Origin: Idiomarina aquatica
Lineage (GTDB): Bacteria > Pseudomonadota > Gammaproteobacteria > Enterobacterales > Alteromonadaceae
Assembly: GCF_004362895.1 (NCBI RefSeq)
Contig: NZ_SNXI01000003.1
Span: 151,603-215,602 of the forward strand
Reading direction: 5' to 3'
DNA length: 64,000 nucleotides
This document shows, one piece after another, positions 9,488 through 19,280 of this stretch. The position numbers and the translations under genes are program-made. Positions within the stretch are counted from its first letter, which is position 1. Every line of letters starts with the position of its first letter. Under the pieces are notes generated by a model that saw nothing but the letters and a program-made list of their open reading frames with translations, ran no database searches and was not told the DNA's origin.

Positions 9488-11694
9488 GCAAGCAGCAAGA
9501 CAAACCTTGGTACCAACGCTCAACGCTTCGCTCTGTTGCGTTGTATGTTACCTTGATTGTAGCCATGGAAGCTATCATGATTGTCGTGTCCGAATGGGCG
9601 AGCCTACCTGATGACGTTACGCTCTGGTTACGCCACGCACAACCGTGGGTGGTAATTGTTTTATCGGTTATTTTTATTGTCATATATGGTCGCTCCTGGC
9701 AAAAACACTACCGCCGACCCACTGACTTGCTCAGTGATTACCTGGAGAATAGCCCTACTATTCATTTTGAGTTACGTCGTGAGAACGATAATTTTCGAGT
9801 GCATTGGGTTAGCAAGAATGCAGAAAAGCTTTTAGGTTATTCTGTCGATGAAATTAAAGCGTCAAACTGGTGGTTCAATCATTTACATCCGGCGGACCGC
9901 AATACGGTAGTTAAAAAAGCAATTCGCGGCGTCGAAGAACCTGAATTTCTTTACGAATACCGCTTTCAACATGCCGATGGGCATTACATCTGGATCCGCG
10001 ATCAAATCCGTCAGGACGACGACTCCGGCAAGCGCATAAAAGGCTCCTGGCTAAATATTTCGACGGAATTTAATTCCCCTGCCGACTCTCCCAATACTGA
10101 GATCAGCCAACATTTTATGATTGGCCAGGCGGAGTTAGATAACGAAAGACGCGTCAGCCACATTGATAAACATTTTGAGAAAATCATCGGCCTGAGTAAC
10201 GACGAAGTCAAAGGTACACGGCTGGAGGATATTCTCACCCCAGTTCATTCACAGAAAAGTGCCACATTTGAGCCCGGCGAAACCCTAGCTGTTGTGGGCC
10301 GACGCAAGGATTTCACACGTTTTAAAGCACAACTTATTGTAAAACAGTGTGACAAAACCGACCGCTTAATTGCCTGTCTGGCCGACCTCTCTCATATCGA
10401 GCAACAATATCACCAGCTTGTGCAAGAGGCTTATCACGACGAAACAACGGGCTTACCCAACCTTCGTAACTTACATGAGAGCTTTAATGAGTTGATCAAC
10501 AGCTTACCTGATGATCGCCTTGCCGCATTGGTCACCATTAACATCAACCAGTTTTATCAGCTTACCAAGCGCTATGGTGGGCTAGTTGGCGCTCAGGCAT
10601 TGCAACGCATAGCCCGCCGCTTAAAAGAGGCCTTGCCTTTTGGCAGTAAACTTTACTCCGCCGGTAACGACGAGTTTATTGTGTTGATTAATAACATCAC
10701 TGAATACATTGATGTTCAGGTTATTAGCGATAAGTTACTCTCAGTTTTCGAGCAAAAATTAGTTATTAATCACGATGCACAGTTTCACCTAACCTGCAGC
10801 GCAGGTGCCAGTATCTATCCACTGGATGGTTATGATAGTGAGCAACTGGTCACTCAGTCCAGAGCGGCTATGTTAGCCGCTCGCCATGGTCACGCCAGTA
10901 ATGCAGTCATTTTTCAGCAGGATGTCGAGCAGCCGTCACATACACAATTGCAATTGGCCGAGGATATTCAGTCAGCCTTACAAAAACAACAACTCGAAAT
11001 GTTTTACCAGCCTATCCTGGACGATCAGCGCCGCGTTGTCGCCGCCGAAGCGCTGTTGCGCTGGCATCATCCAGAGTTCGGTTTATTGAGTGCCGGTGAG
11101 TTCCTGCGCCATGCGGAGCATGGCAACGCCTTAACTGAAATCGGTTTTTGGGTATTGTCATCGGTATGCAACCAATTAGCGCAATGGCAAGATGACAATT
11201 CGCCCATCAAACGGGTGTCCATAAATTTATCAACTTCACAGCTGTCCAGCCAGTTGAGCAGTGAGTTTGCGCGTCAACTAGCCGATAATCCCGAGTTACA
11301 AGGTGGATTGGCGATAGAGGTGTCAGAAGGCGCGCTTAATGAAGCTGATGAGGCCATCAACGGCACCATTCAGCAGTTATCACAACTCGGTATCGCAGTA
11401 ATTATTGACGACTTTGGTACCGGCTTTTCTAGTTTAAACTATTTAGCCGATTACCCCATTGATACCGTAAAAATCGATCGTAGCTTAGTTCGAAGCCTGA
11501 CCGATAATGAACGCACGCAACGCATTGTGGCGGCAATGATTAAAATTGCAAAAGAAGCCGGTGTCGAGGTTATCGCCGAAGGTATCGAGAATGAAAAGCA
11601 ATTGGAACTGATACTGCAACTTGGCTGTCAGAAGTGGCAGGGTCATTTAATTCATCCCGCAAAACCTGTCGGTGAACTAATTAACCTCGACTAA
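9469..11694 (+). CDS. PAS-GGDEF-EAL protein, probable c-di-GMP phosphodiesterase
   Basis: 741 residues: two hydrophobic helices (about 20-70), a PAS domain with PAC motif (about 90-205), a second PAS-like stretch (about 215-310), GGDEF (about 320-490) and EAL (about 500-735). The GGDEF signature reads GNDEF, so cyclase activity is doubtful. The EAL site is complete: EALLRW, VSINLS, IEVSE, IDDFGTGFSSL, VKID and IAEGIE. It should hydrolyse c-di-GMP in response to a PAS-sensed signal. It overlaps the degenerate EAL gene upstream; the two may form one membrane signalling complex. Confidence 0.93.
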   Translation: MGKNTMSKQQDKPWYQRSTLRSVALYVTLIVAMEAIMIVVSEWASLPDDVTLWLRHAQPWVVIVLSVIFIVIYGRSWQKHYRRPTDLLSDYLENSPTIHFELRRENDNFRVHWVSKNAEKLLGYSVDEIKASNWWFNHLHPADRNTVVKKAIRGVEEPEFLYEYRFQHADGHYIWIRDQIRQDDDSGKRIKGSWLNISTEFNSPADSPNTEISQHFMIGQAELDNERRVSHIDKHFEKIIGLSNDEVKGTRLEDILTPVHSQKSATFEPGETLAVVGRRKDFTRFKAQLIVKQCDKTDRLIACLADLSHIEQQYHQLVQEAYHDETTGLPNLRNLHESFNELINSLPDDRLAALVTININQFYQLTKRYGGLVGAQALQRIARRLKEALPFGSKLYSAGNDEFIVLINNITEYIDVQVISDKLLSVFEQKLVINHDAQFHLTCSAGASIYPLDGYDSEQLVTQSRAAMLAARHGHASNAVIFQQDVEQPSHTQLQLAEDIQSALQKQQLEMFYQPILDDQRRVVAAEALLRWHHPEFGLLSAGEFLRHAEHGNALTEIGFWVLSSVCNQLAQWQDDNSPIKRVSINLSTSQLSSQLSSEFARQLADNPELQGGLAIEVSEGALNEADEAINGTIQQLSQLGIAVIIDDFGTGFSSLNYLADYPIDTVKIDRSLVRSLTDNERTQRIVAAMIKIAKEAGVEVIAEGIENEKQLELILQLGCQKWQGHLIHPAKPVGELINLD

Positions 11695-11758
11695 TATCCC
11701 CTGTTAAGTACAACATTTGTTATTATTAATGGGAACGATTCTAACTTAAGAGATAATA

Positions 11759-12085
11759 GTGACTATGAACCCGGAAGTGATGAGAGCCTCATCCGCTCAG
11801 GCGGCGCGAGTGATGCAACTGTTGTCGCACCCTGACCGGTTATTAATTTTATGCTTACTTAGCGAAGGTGAGTTTACTGTAGGTGAAATCGAGCAACGAC
11901 TCGAGTTACACCAGCCGATGTTGTCGCAACATTTAAACCGCTTGCGTCAACAAAACCTGGTCAGCACGCGACGTGAAGGTAAATACATTCATTATCAGCT
12001 AGCTGACGAGCGTACGGAAAAAATAATGAATCTTCTATACAGTTTATACTGTCACAACGCAAAATCAGTTGAGACATCAGTATGA
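11759..12085 (+). CDS. ArsR family repressor, BigR/YgaV-like persulfide sensor
   Basis: 108 residues, a single winged helix. The recognition helix region reads QPMLSQHLNRLRQ, and the LSHPDRL and EGEFTVGE segments closely resemble Xylella BigR as I recall it. Two cysteines, Cys32 (LILCLL) and Cys98 (SLYC), sit where BigR/SqrR proteins form the per- or polysulfide cross-link that releases DNA. This predicts a repressor of sulfide-detoxification genes, and such genes lie 8-12 kb away in this window. Start: GTG at 11759, with an ATG two codons later at 11765 also possible. Its TGA overlaps the ATG of the next small ORF. Confidence 0.85.
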   Translation: MTMNPEVMRASSAQAARVMQLLSHPDRLLILCLLSEGEFTVGEIEQRLELHQPMLSQHLNRLRQQNLVSTRREGKYIHYQLADERTEKIMNLLYSLYCHNAKSVETSV

Positions 12086-12297
12086 CCACAGATAGCAACG
12101 ATCGCGATAGAGACCGCATTTATCAAGTGTCCACTAATCGCGGTCGCTCGTCACACAAGCTGCGCTATGTCGAGGCATCGGCCCCGGCTGACGGCGACTG
12201 CCGCATGTGCATAGGTTCAATTGCTGACCAACCTAAGGCTCGTCCTGTAACATCGGTTCAAGATGACGACGAATCGCCTCGACGTGAGGATCAGTGA
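12082..12297 (+). CDS. Hypothetical small protein with a CxxC motif
   Basis: 71 residues, highly charged and rich in Arg and Asp, with one CRMC motif near residue 40-43. The ATG overlaps the stop of the ArsR-family gene (ATGA), which favours translational coupling and a real gene. Against it, the last 65 bases overlap the convergent chaC gene and I recognise no family. The CxxC could bind metal or take part in thiol chemistry. Confidence 0.4.
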   Translation: MTTDSNDRDRDRIYQVSTNRGRSSHKLRYVEASAPADGDCRMCIGSIADQPKARPVTSVQDDDESPRREDQ

Positions 12298-12808
12298 CCC
12301 CGAGTTCGGCCAACCCATCCGACAGCTTTAGCAAGTACTCGGTATTTTTACCGCTGGGTCCTACTGAATCAGCTATATGTTTTGCGATATCAGCCTCGTC
12401 AGCTTCACCTAAGAACGCTGCATTATCCTCTGTAGCGATGTAAACCAAGCCCTCAGCCTGAGTTCCGTCAGTAAATGTCATTGGGGTAAAAAAGCGCAAG
12501 TAGCCGTTTTTCTCGCGATGATCCAGGTGCTCAAAGACGTCCGGACTAACCCGGTAGGCCATGCCTGTGCAACGCTCGCCGGGAGTTTTTATTAATGTCA
12601 GCACTCTGCCTGGCTGTTCCGGTGTGCCACGGTGGTCATGCGAGCCTTGCCAAAAGCGACGACTCCAACCCTCTATAGAAGCAGGTTGGCGTTCAAGGTA
12701 TGGAAAATCTACCTTATAGATTAGTGACCCGTAGCCAAACAGCCAAACGGACTCATGCTGACTTAAATCCTGACGTTGTTTATTGATCGCGGTGGTGTCA
12801 TGCGGCAT
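12233..12808 (-). CDS. chaC: ChaC-type glutathione-specific gamma-glutamylcyclotransferase
   Basis: 191 residues. The substrate-binding motif YGSLI is at 26-30, and the catalytic glutamate is E99 in HREKNGY, as in ChaC proteins. The enzyme splits glutathione into 5-oxoproline and Cys-Gly in the cytosol. It stands alone on the minus strand. Its 3' end overlaps the small CxxC ORF, and the chemoreceptor gene lies 25 bases upstream on the same strand. Confidence 0.92.
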   Translation of the reverse strand: MPHDTTAINKQRQDLSQHESVWLFGYGSLIYKVDFPYLERQPASIEGWSRRFWQGSHDHRGTPEQPGRVLTLIKTPGERCTGMAYRVSPDVFEHLDHREKNGYLRFFTPMTFTDGTQAEGLVYIATEDNAAFLGEADEADIAKHIADSVGPSGKNTEYLLKLSDGLAELGVTDPHVEAIRRHLEPMLQDEP

Positions 12809-12833
12809 ACAGCTTTCTCGCTTGTTGGCATCG

Positions 12834-14399
12834 TTATGCAGGCCTATAGCCTACCCGAAAACCTCCCCAATGTTTACCCTCCACATAAATCGGAACGGAA
12901 AGGTCGTGCATGACTTCACCTGTGTCACGTTTATAAGTCTGCAATAGCAATTTCTGCGTATGAGCACCACAGCGGCTACCCGTTGGGTCATCAAAAATAC
13001 GACGTGAACGATTACCCACTAAGTCTTGCTCATAATCACCGGTTAAAGGCTGATTAAAACGATCATTGTGGCGCGCAACATAGCCATTGGGATCCGTGGT
13101 AATCGCATAGATAAGATCACTATTCTGACCGAGCACTGGCTCTTGAATGGGCGGTAGGTGTTGTGCCAGATATGCCGTATATGCGGTTTCATACTTTGCC
13201 GGAGAGACGCCCTCGACTGGCTGATAATTGCGATCAAATAGCTGCTCGCGGGTTAATTCATTGCGCGCCAGCGCATTCTCAAAACAAACTGCAATTTGAT
13301 CAGCAGCCGCACGTGCAAGACGGAATATTTCACCATGTTCGGTACCATCATTTTCGTCAACCAGTAGCCCAAATAGTTGCTCTGACTGCTGCTCTAATTG
13401 TTTTGCCTGCTTTTCTACTTGTCCCAGCTGTTGCTTGCGTGTACTGAGGTCGTTTAACGCATGTAGCACATTATCAGCGTTCGCTTGCATCAATTCACGG
13501 TTATTGGTCGATAAACTAGCCATCGTTGCTACTTTTTCACTGGCATCTGATGACTGCTCCGCGAGCTGCTGTAGTTGCTCCGACAACTGTTCACTACTAG
13601 CCGCCTGCACGCTAATATCCTCGGCTAATTGTCGAATACTTGTTACCGCCGCCGACGTACGTGTACGAATACTACCAACCAGTTCAGATACTTCTACAGT
13701 GGCTGTGCCCGTTCGTCCCGCGAGCGTTCTTACCTCGTCGGCAACCACCGCAAATCCGCGTCCATGTTCTCCCGCTCGAGCCGACTCAATTGATGCATTT
13801 AATGCCAGCAGATTGGTTTGTTCTGCAATGCTTTCAATCACATCCGTAACCTTGGCAATTTTATCAGCGGTTTGTTGCAGCTCGTCCAGCGTAGCCGCAG
13901 CTTCGCGATTTTGTTCCACGATCTTCCTAATACCATTTGCTAATTGCTGCATAGACAACTTGCCACGTTCGCTAATGGTCTTGGTTTGCTCCGTGGTAGC
14001 AGCAACCGAATCCGTCGCCAGGTTAATTTGTTCTGCCTGCTGTTGCGCTTGATTAGCAGACGCTGCCGACTCATCTAATCGCTCATTGACCGCACTAATC
14101 ACTTTTACCAGGTCACTAATTGCAAAACTCAGCTCAGCGGTAGCAATCGCGTTAGAACCGGAGTTTTCAGTGACGTAACGTAAGGTGTCATCGAGCGGCT
14201 GTGTATCCTGAGCAGACGCAGCCGACGTCTGTATTTGTTGTTGCCGACGCAGTAGTACAAACATCGAGCTCAGTAATAACGCCATTAACATCGCGTTTAT
14301 GAACATCATTAAAACTGATTCCTGAAACAGAAGTGGCAACAACACCAACCCAACAGCACTGGCAACGGCTACTATCCAAACCAAATAGCGCGTACTCAA
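12834..14399 (-). CDS. Methyl-accepting chemotaxis protein with C-terminal sensor domain
   Basis: 521 residues. Two N-terminal helices (about 5-50) have almost no periplasmic loop between them. A coiled-coil signalling domain follows, with the hairpin tip seen as [28 protein letters not shown] near residue 205. The last 160 residues form a globular Cache/PAS-like region ([31 protein letters not shown]). Sensing after rather than before the signalling domain implies a cytoplasmic signal. It would report to CheA/CheW; no che genes lie in the window. Confidence 0.9.
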   Translation of the reverse strand: MSTRYLVWIVAVASAVGLVLLPLLFQESVLMMFINAMLMALLLSSMFVLLRRQQQIQTSAASAQDTQPLDDTLRYVTENSGSNAIATAELSFAISDLVKVISAVNERLDESAASANQAQQQAEQINLATDSVAATTEQTKTISERGKLSMQQLANGIRKIVEQNREAAATLDELQQTADKIAKVTDVIESIAEQTNLLALNASIESARAGEHGRGFAVVADEVRTLAGRTGTATVEVSELVGSIRTRTSAAVTSIRQLAEDISVQAASSEQLSEQLQQLAEQSSDASEKVATMASLSTNNRELMQANADNVLHALNDLSTRKQQLGQVEKQAKQLEQQSEQLFGLLVDENDGTEHGEIFRLARAAADQIAVCFENALARNELTREQLFDRNYQPVEGVSPAKYETAYTAYLAQHLPPIQEPVLGQNSDLIYAITTDPNGYVARHNDRFNQPLTGDYEQDLVGNRSRRIFDDPTGSRCGAHTQKLLLQTYKRDTGEVMHDLSVPIYVEGKHWGGFRVGYRPA

Positions 14400-14561
14400 T
14401 GGTCTAACTCCTCAACGCTAAAATTGTCTACTTGGCTATGATTCGCGCAAAAAACATACAAAGTAAACCCGACGATAGTCGTAATAGCCGTATTAATTGA
14501 CACACGACAAAGGACATTGCACTCTTTACACAATTAACTCTAGCTGCGGACGGAGCAAGCC

Positions 14562-15056
14562 ATGAGCAACAAAACCGTTGCTGAACATTTAGCCCAATAC
14601 GGCGATTACCATCGTGACCGCCGTAATATCATGACCCACTTAGTCGGCATACCGATGATCGTTATCGCCATTTTGACGTTACTCAGCCGTCCCGAGTTCT
14701 CGGTGGCCTATCTATTGCTGACGCCGGCCAATATTGTGGTTTTTGCCGCTGTCATTTTCTATATTCGGCTAGACATTAAGCTCGGTCTGTTGATGACTGT
14801 GCTGCTGTGGCTCTGCCTAAGTCTGGGCCGTGACATTGCTGCGATGAGTACCCTAGCCTGGCTCAGCTGGGGAATCGGCTTATTCATTGTTGGCTGGACT
14901 TTTCAGTTTATCGGGCATTATTACGAAGGCCGTAAACCGGCATTTGTCGACGACATTATCGGTTTAGCGATTGGCCCGCTATTTGTCGTTGCTGAGGTAG
15001 TATTTATGCTGGGACTTCGTCCGGAACTGAAGCGTCAAGTTGAGCAACAGCGATGA
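14562..15056 (+). CDS. Mpo1-like (DUF962) membrane protein
   Basis: 164 residues with four hydrophobic helices. The family motifs are exact: H-x4-N-x3-H-x2-G-x-P near residue 17-31 and GHYYEGRKPA near 127-136. In yeast, Mpo1 is an Fe(II) dioxygenase that alpha-oxidises 2-hydroxy fatty acids; bacterial members are largely uncharacterised. A GGAG site lies upstream. The stop overlaps the start of the MscS-like gene by four bases. Confidence 0.88.
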   Translation: MSNKTVAEHLAQYGDYHRDRRNIMTHLVGIPMIVIAILTLLSRPEFSVAYLLLTPANIVVFAAVIFYIRLDIKLGLLMTVLLWLCLSLGRDIAAMSTLAWLSWGIGLFIVGWTFQFIGHYYEGRKPAFVDDIIGLAIGPLFVVAEVVFMLGLRPELKRQVEQQR

Positions 15057-16318
15057 ATTACCCTCAGTGGTTTACAGACTGGGCTGACCAACAGCCCTGG
15101 GCCTACACAATGGCTGCCCTGGCTATCCTGATTATTGCGGTTTGGCTATCGCAGTTTATTACTAAGCACATCCTGCTGCGCGGGGTCAGCAAACTGCTGT
15201 CGCGTACCGAACTAGGCAGTGACCCAAGTGTCGGCTTAAAAATTATTGTTGGGCGCTTGGCACAAGTTGTTCCGGCCTTGATATTGTCAGCCGGTATCGC
15301 CTATGTCCCCGAGTTGCCCGAGTGGGTCGTTACCGTTATCCGTAACGTTGCCATAGCCTATATTGCATTAACTGTGGCTCGTGCCTTTAGCGCCGCGATG
15401 AGTAGCGTTAATGAAATCTACATGCGCCGCCCCGGATCTTATTTAAAGCCAATAAAAGGCTATTTGCAGATTGCCCAGATTATTGTTTATCTGATAGCTG
15501 CCATTCTGATCATTGCCGCGTTAATTGATAAGTCACCAGTCATTTTACTGTCCGGTATCGGTGCTATGGGTGCGGTAACACTGTTGGTCTTTCAGGATAC
15601 TATTCTATCTTTTGTTGCCAGCATTCAGCTGTCATCAAACGATATGATCCGCGTCGGTGACTGGATTGAAATGCCCCAGGTTAATGCCGACGGTGAAGTT
15701 ATTGATATGGCGCTACACACCGTACGCGTTCAGAACTGGGATAAAACCATTACCTCCATCCCCACTAAGCGTCTGATATCTGACTCTTTTAAAAACTGGC
15801 GCGGCATGCAAGATGCGGGTGGCCGCCGTATAAAACGCTCGCTGTTTATCGATCAAACCAGTATCGATTTTCTCAACCAGGATAAACTCAACGAATTAAG
15901 CAAACTGGCGCTATTAAAAGACTACGTCAATACCAAACAATGTGAGATTAACGACTGGAACCGTGAGCTTGTCAGTCAGGGCAAAGACGCCATGAATGGT
16001 CGCCACATGACCAATATTGGTACCTTTAGAGCCTATGTTCAGAACTACCTGATCCATCACCCTAAAGTTCATCAGGGCATGACCCTGATGGTGCGCCAAC
16101 TAAGCCCTACGCCACAGGGCCTGCCGCTGGAAATCTATTGTTTTACCAATGATATTCGGTGGGAATATTATGAAGGCATCCAGGCTGATATTTTTGACCA
16201 CTTGTATGCCATTTTACCGCGTTTTGGCCTGGCTGTGTTCCAGGAGCCCAGCGGCATTGACATCCGGAACTCTGTTGCGAAGTTAGCAAGTCTTAGCGTT
16301 GAGCCTGGCAAAGGTTAG
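15053..16318 (+). CDS. MscS-family mechanosensitive channel (YbdG-like)
   Basis: 421 residues: N-terminal helices to about residue 110, two further helices, then the pore-lining TM3-like segment (LLSGIGAMGAVTLLVFQDTILSFVAS, quoted in part) and the beta domain with VGDWIEMP. The long C-terminal region with NWRGMQDAGGRRIKRSL is typical of YbdG rather than MscS itself. It should gate under membrane tension or osmotic down-shock. It is translationally coupled to the Mpo1-like gene (ATGA overlap). Confidence 0.88.
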   Translation: MNYPQWFTDWADQQPWAYTMAALAILIIAVWLSQFITKHILLRGVSKLLSRTELGSDPSVGLKIIVGRLAQVVPALILSAGIAYVPELPEWVVTVIRNVAIAYIALTVARAFSAAMSSVNEIYMRRPGSYLKPIKGYLQIAQIIVYLIAAILIIAALIDKSPVILLSGIGAMGAVTLLVFQDTILSFVASIQLSSNDMIRVGDWIEMPQVNADGEVIDMALHTVRVQNWDKTITSIPTKRLISDSFKNWRGMQDAGGRRIKRSLFIDQTSIDFLNQDKLNELSKLALLKDYVNTKQCEINDWNRELVSQGKDAMNGRHMTNIGTFRAYVQNYLIHHPKVHQGMTLMVRQLSPTPQGLPLEIYCFTNDIRWEYYEGIQADIFDHLYAILPRFGLAVFQEPSGIDIRNSVAKLASLSVEPGKG

Positions 16319-16358
16319 TTGTATAGTTCCACGACTCTTTGTGGTAACAGGCGCATTC

Positions 16359-17177
16359 ATGACAACTATCAAGTGGTACACTTTTTTTATTACCTTTGCG
16401 TTATTACTGATACCGTCAGCCGCGGCTGACCAAAATGTCAGTTTTAGCGCAGTGCTTGATCAACCTTTTAACGAGCCATCCGGTCAGCTTGTTTATGGCC
16501 ATGACGAGAACCAAAAAGTCATGCACTGGACCGCCGCTGATGCCAAAGCTGACATTGTCTTTATTCATGGTGGCTGCTGGTTGTCTGCTTACGATATAAA
16601 GCACACTTACGCGATGAGTAGCGCGCTTAATGAGGCCGGCTATTCAGTTTATTCAATCGAATATCGCCGCACCGGCGATACTGGCGGCGGCTGGCCGACC
16701 ACCTATAACGATATTCAACGCGGTTTTTCTGAAGTTTTAACGCACCGGACTTCAAAGCGCCCGCTTGTCGTTATGGGTCATTCTGCCGGTGGACATTTGG
16801 GCTTATTATTAGCAAGCAGTGAAGACTTTAAGCAGCAAATCGATGGGGTTATCGGCCTGGCTGCGATAACCGATATTAATGCCTATGCGCAAGGCAAGAA
16901 CAGTTGTGAACGTGTTACCGCTGATTTTATGGGTGGCACACCACAGCAACGTGCCGACGCTTACCGGGATGCGAATCCCGTCAACTACTCGGCTCACAGC
17001 AATACCACCTTATTACAAGGCGATGCTGATCGCATTGTGGCGCCATCCTACGCTGCAAAGTTACCTCGGGCTGCGGTAAAAGTCGTACCCGAAGCAGGAC
17101 ACTTTGACTGGGTTCATCCCAATACCAAAGCCTTTACTACCTTGCTGGACACCCTGGAGCAGTTAACTAATGATTAA
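16359..17177 (+). CDS. Alpha/beta hydrolase, probable kynurenine formamidase, with signal peptide
   Basis: From the ATG at 16359 the protein has 272 residues and begins with a clear signal peptide ending near ADQ. The frame extends upstream into the previous gene, but that start lacks support. Catalytic features are the oxyanion motif HGGCW (70-74), nucleophile Ser142 in GHSAGG, an Asp in GDADRIV and a His in GHFDW. Kynurenine formamidases of this fold carry an HGGxW motif. The gene overlaps kynU by eight bases, which supports that role. A secreted or periplasmic formamidase would be unusual, so a general esterase remains possible. Confidence 0.78.
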   Translation: MTTIKWYTFFITFALLLIPSAAADQNVSFSAVLDQPFNEPSGQLVYGHDENQKVMHWTAADAKADIVFIHGGCWLSAYDIKHTYAMSSALNEAGYSVYSIEYRRTGDTGGGWPTTYNDIQRGFSEVLTHRTSKRPLVVMGHSAGGHLGLLLASSEDFKQQIDGVIGLAAITDINAYAQGKNSCERVTADFMGGTPQQRADAYRDANPVNYSAHSNTTLLQGDADRIVAPSYAAKLPRAAVKVVPEAGHFDWVHPNTKAFTTLLDTLEQLTND

Positions 17178-18414
17178 GCTCGACGAAATTAAAACGTTAG
17201 ACAAGCAAGATCCGTTGCACTCTTATCGTGATCAATTTTCGTTACCCAAAAATACCATTTACCTTGATGGTAATTCACTAGGCGCCTTACCGACGCGCGT
17301 AAAGCAGCGCGTCAAAGCGGTTACCGAACAACAGTGGGGTGAAGACTTAATCAGTAGCTGGAATACCCATGACTGGGTCAGCTTACCGCAACAAGTCGGT
17401 AATAAGATTGCACCCGTCATTGGTGCCAACCCAGGCGACGTGATTTGCTGCGATTCTATTTCGGTTAATTTATTTAAATTACTGAGCGCTGCCGTGCAGT
17501 TTAATACCAGCAGGCAGCGCAATAAAATTATTTCCAGCAGTGATAACTTCCCCACAGACCTATACATTGCTCAAGGCCTGCAGGGCTTGCTGGGTAGCGA
17601 GAAGTGTCACTTCGTTGATGTTGAAGAGGAACAGTTACTGAGTCAAATCGACGACTCGGTTGCCATTGTATTGGTAACAGAAGTTAACTTTCGCAGCGGT
17701 AAACGACTCGACATTGCTGCACTAACGCGCAAGGCACACCAACACGGTGCATTAATTATTGTCGATTTAGCCCACAGCGCCGGTGTTATGCCGATACACC
17801 TAAACGACTGGCAAGTGGATATGGCTGTTGGCTGCACTTATAAATACCTGAATGGCGGACCGGGAGCTCCAGCCTTTGTTTACGTCAACCGGGCTCTGCA
17901 AGGCCGGCTGCAACAACCTATCGCTGGTTGGTTTGGTCACCGTTCACCGTTCGAATTCAGTCCCCACTATGTAGCCGATACCGGAATCAAGCAGTTTCTG
18001 GCCGGTACGCCATCTGTTATTTCTATGGCCGCAGTCGATGCTGCATTAGAACTGTTTGCCGATCTGGATCTACAATCGGTGCGTACTAAGTCGTTACAAT
18101 TAGGGTCATTGTTTGACGAGCTCATTGAGCAACACGGCTTACAGGATAAGTTACAGCGCCTGTCACCGACAGAACCAGAGCAGCGTGGCAGTCAATTGAG
18201 CTATGCTTTTGATTACGCCTACGAGTTATGCCAGGCACTCATTGACCGTGGGGTGATTGCTGATTTTCGCGCGCCAAATTATATTCGCTTTGGTTTTGCA
18301 CCACTTTATAACAGTTTTGAAGATATCTGGCATGCGGTGCAGGCGATTAATGACGTGATTGCTTCAGAAGCTTATAAAGAGCCGCGCTGGTCAAAGCGTC
18401 AGGCAGTAACCTAA
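17170..18414 (+). CDS. kynU: Kynureninase
   Basis: 414 residues, a fold type I PLP enzyme. YLDGNSLGALP near residue 31-41 and the PLP lysine K225 in TYKYLNGGPG are diagnostic. It cleaves kynurenine to anthranilate and alanine in tryptophan breakdown. The start overlaps the alpha/beta hydrolase gene by eight bases. No tryptophan 2,3-dioxygenase is visible in the window. Confidence 0.95.
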   Translation: MIKLDEIKTLDKQDPLHSYRDQFSLPKNTIYLDGNSLGALPTRVKQRVKAVTEQQWGEDLISSWNTHDWVSLPQQVGNKIAPVIGANPGDVICCDSISVNLFKLLSAAVQFNTSRQRNKIISSSDNFPTDLYIAQGLQGLLGSEKCHFVDVEEEQLLSQIDDSVAIVLVTEVNFRSGKRLDIAALTRKAHQHGALIIVDLAHSAGVMPIHLNDWQVDMAVGCTYKYLNGGPGAPAFVYVNRALQGRLQQPIAGWFGHRSPFEFSPHYVADTGIKQFLAGTPSVISMAAVDAALELFADLDLQSVRTKSLQLGSLFDELIEQHGLQDKLQRLSPTEPEQRGSQLSYAFDYAYELCQALIDRGVIADFRAPNYIRFGFAPLYNSFEDIWHAVQAINDVIASEAYKEPRWSKRQAVT

Positions 18415-18440
18415 CGAATTAATCTAAAGTGGAGGTTTTA

Positions 18441-19280
18441 ATGTCAACTAACGAATACCAGCCCCCAAAAGTTTGGACATGGGATCAAGAAAGCGGTGGT
18501 AAGTTCGCTAACATTAACCGACCGGTTGCCGGCGCAACCCATGATAAATCATTACCCGCAGGCGAACACCCTCACCAACTGTATTCGTTAGCAACGCCAA
18601 ACGGCCAAAAGGTCACGATACTGTTTGAAGAGCTGCTGGAAAAAGGCATTGCTGCTGCCGAATATGACGCCTACAGTGTGGATATTACTGAGGGGGAGCA
18701 ATTCAGTAGTGGCTTTGTCGAGATTAATCCTAATTCTAAGATCCCCGCCTTACTGGACGTTTCAAAAACTCCCGCAACACGCGTGTTTGAGTCAGGTTCA
18801 ATACTGCTTTATCTGGCCGAAAAATTTGACGCCTTTATCCCCAACGAACCCGGCAAGCGTACCGAGTGTTTAAACTGGTTATTCTGGCAAATGGGAAGTG
18901 CGCCAATGCTAGGGGGTGGATTTGGGCATTTTTATGCCTACGCACCAGAGAAGCTGGAATATCCGATTAACCGTTACACTATGGAAGTTAAGCGACAACT
19001 AGACGTACTTGACCGGCAGCTCGCTAAACACGACTTTATCGCCGGCGACGAATACACCATTGCCGATATGGCCATCTTCCCATGGTACGGCGCTTTGGTA
19101 CTGAACGAAGTTTATGACGCGGCTGAATTTTTACAGGCACATGAGTACAAAAATGTTATTGCCTGGGCCAACCGCATCAATGAACGCCCGGCGGTTAAAC
19201 GTGGTCGCCGCGTAAACAAAGTGTGGGGCGATGAGAGCGAACAGTTGCGCGAACGCCACTCAGCTGCAGACTTTGATTAA
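18441..19280 (+). CDS. yghU: Glutathione S-transferase, YghU family
   Basis: 279 residues from the ATG at 18441, chosen because GGAGG lies five bases upstream; the frame's earlier GTG at 18429 overlaps that site. The N-terminal extension YQPPKVWTWD, the thioredoxin-like domain (about 45-125) and the helical C-terminal domain match YghU/disulfide-bond reductase Nu-class GSTs. These bind two glutathiones and reduce disulfides or hydroperoxides. It follows kynU by 26 bases and may share its transcript. It converges with the TauE gene, overlapping by four bases. Confidence 0.92.
   Translation: MSTNEYQPPKVWTWDQESGGKFANINRPVAGATHDKSLPAGEHPHQLYSLATPNGQKVTILFEELLEKGIAAAEYDAYSVDITEGEQFSSGFVEINPNSKIPALLDVSKTPATRVFESGSILLYLAEKFDAFIPNEPGKRTECLNWLFWQMGSAPMLGGGFGHFYAYAPEKLEYPINRYTMEVKRQLDVLDRQLAKHDFIAGDEYTIADMAIFPWYGALVLNEVYDAAEFLQAHEYKNVIAWANRINERPAVKRGRRVNKVWGDESEQLRERHSAADFD

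Noticed and set aside
13435..14052. 205-residue open frame antisense to the chemoreceptor
   Set aside because: Ser/Cys/Ala-rich translation produced by the coiled-coil repeat on the other strand; no start signal or family.
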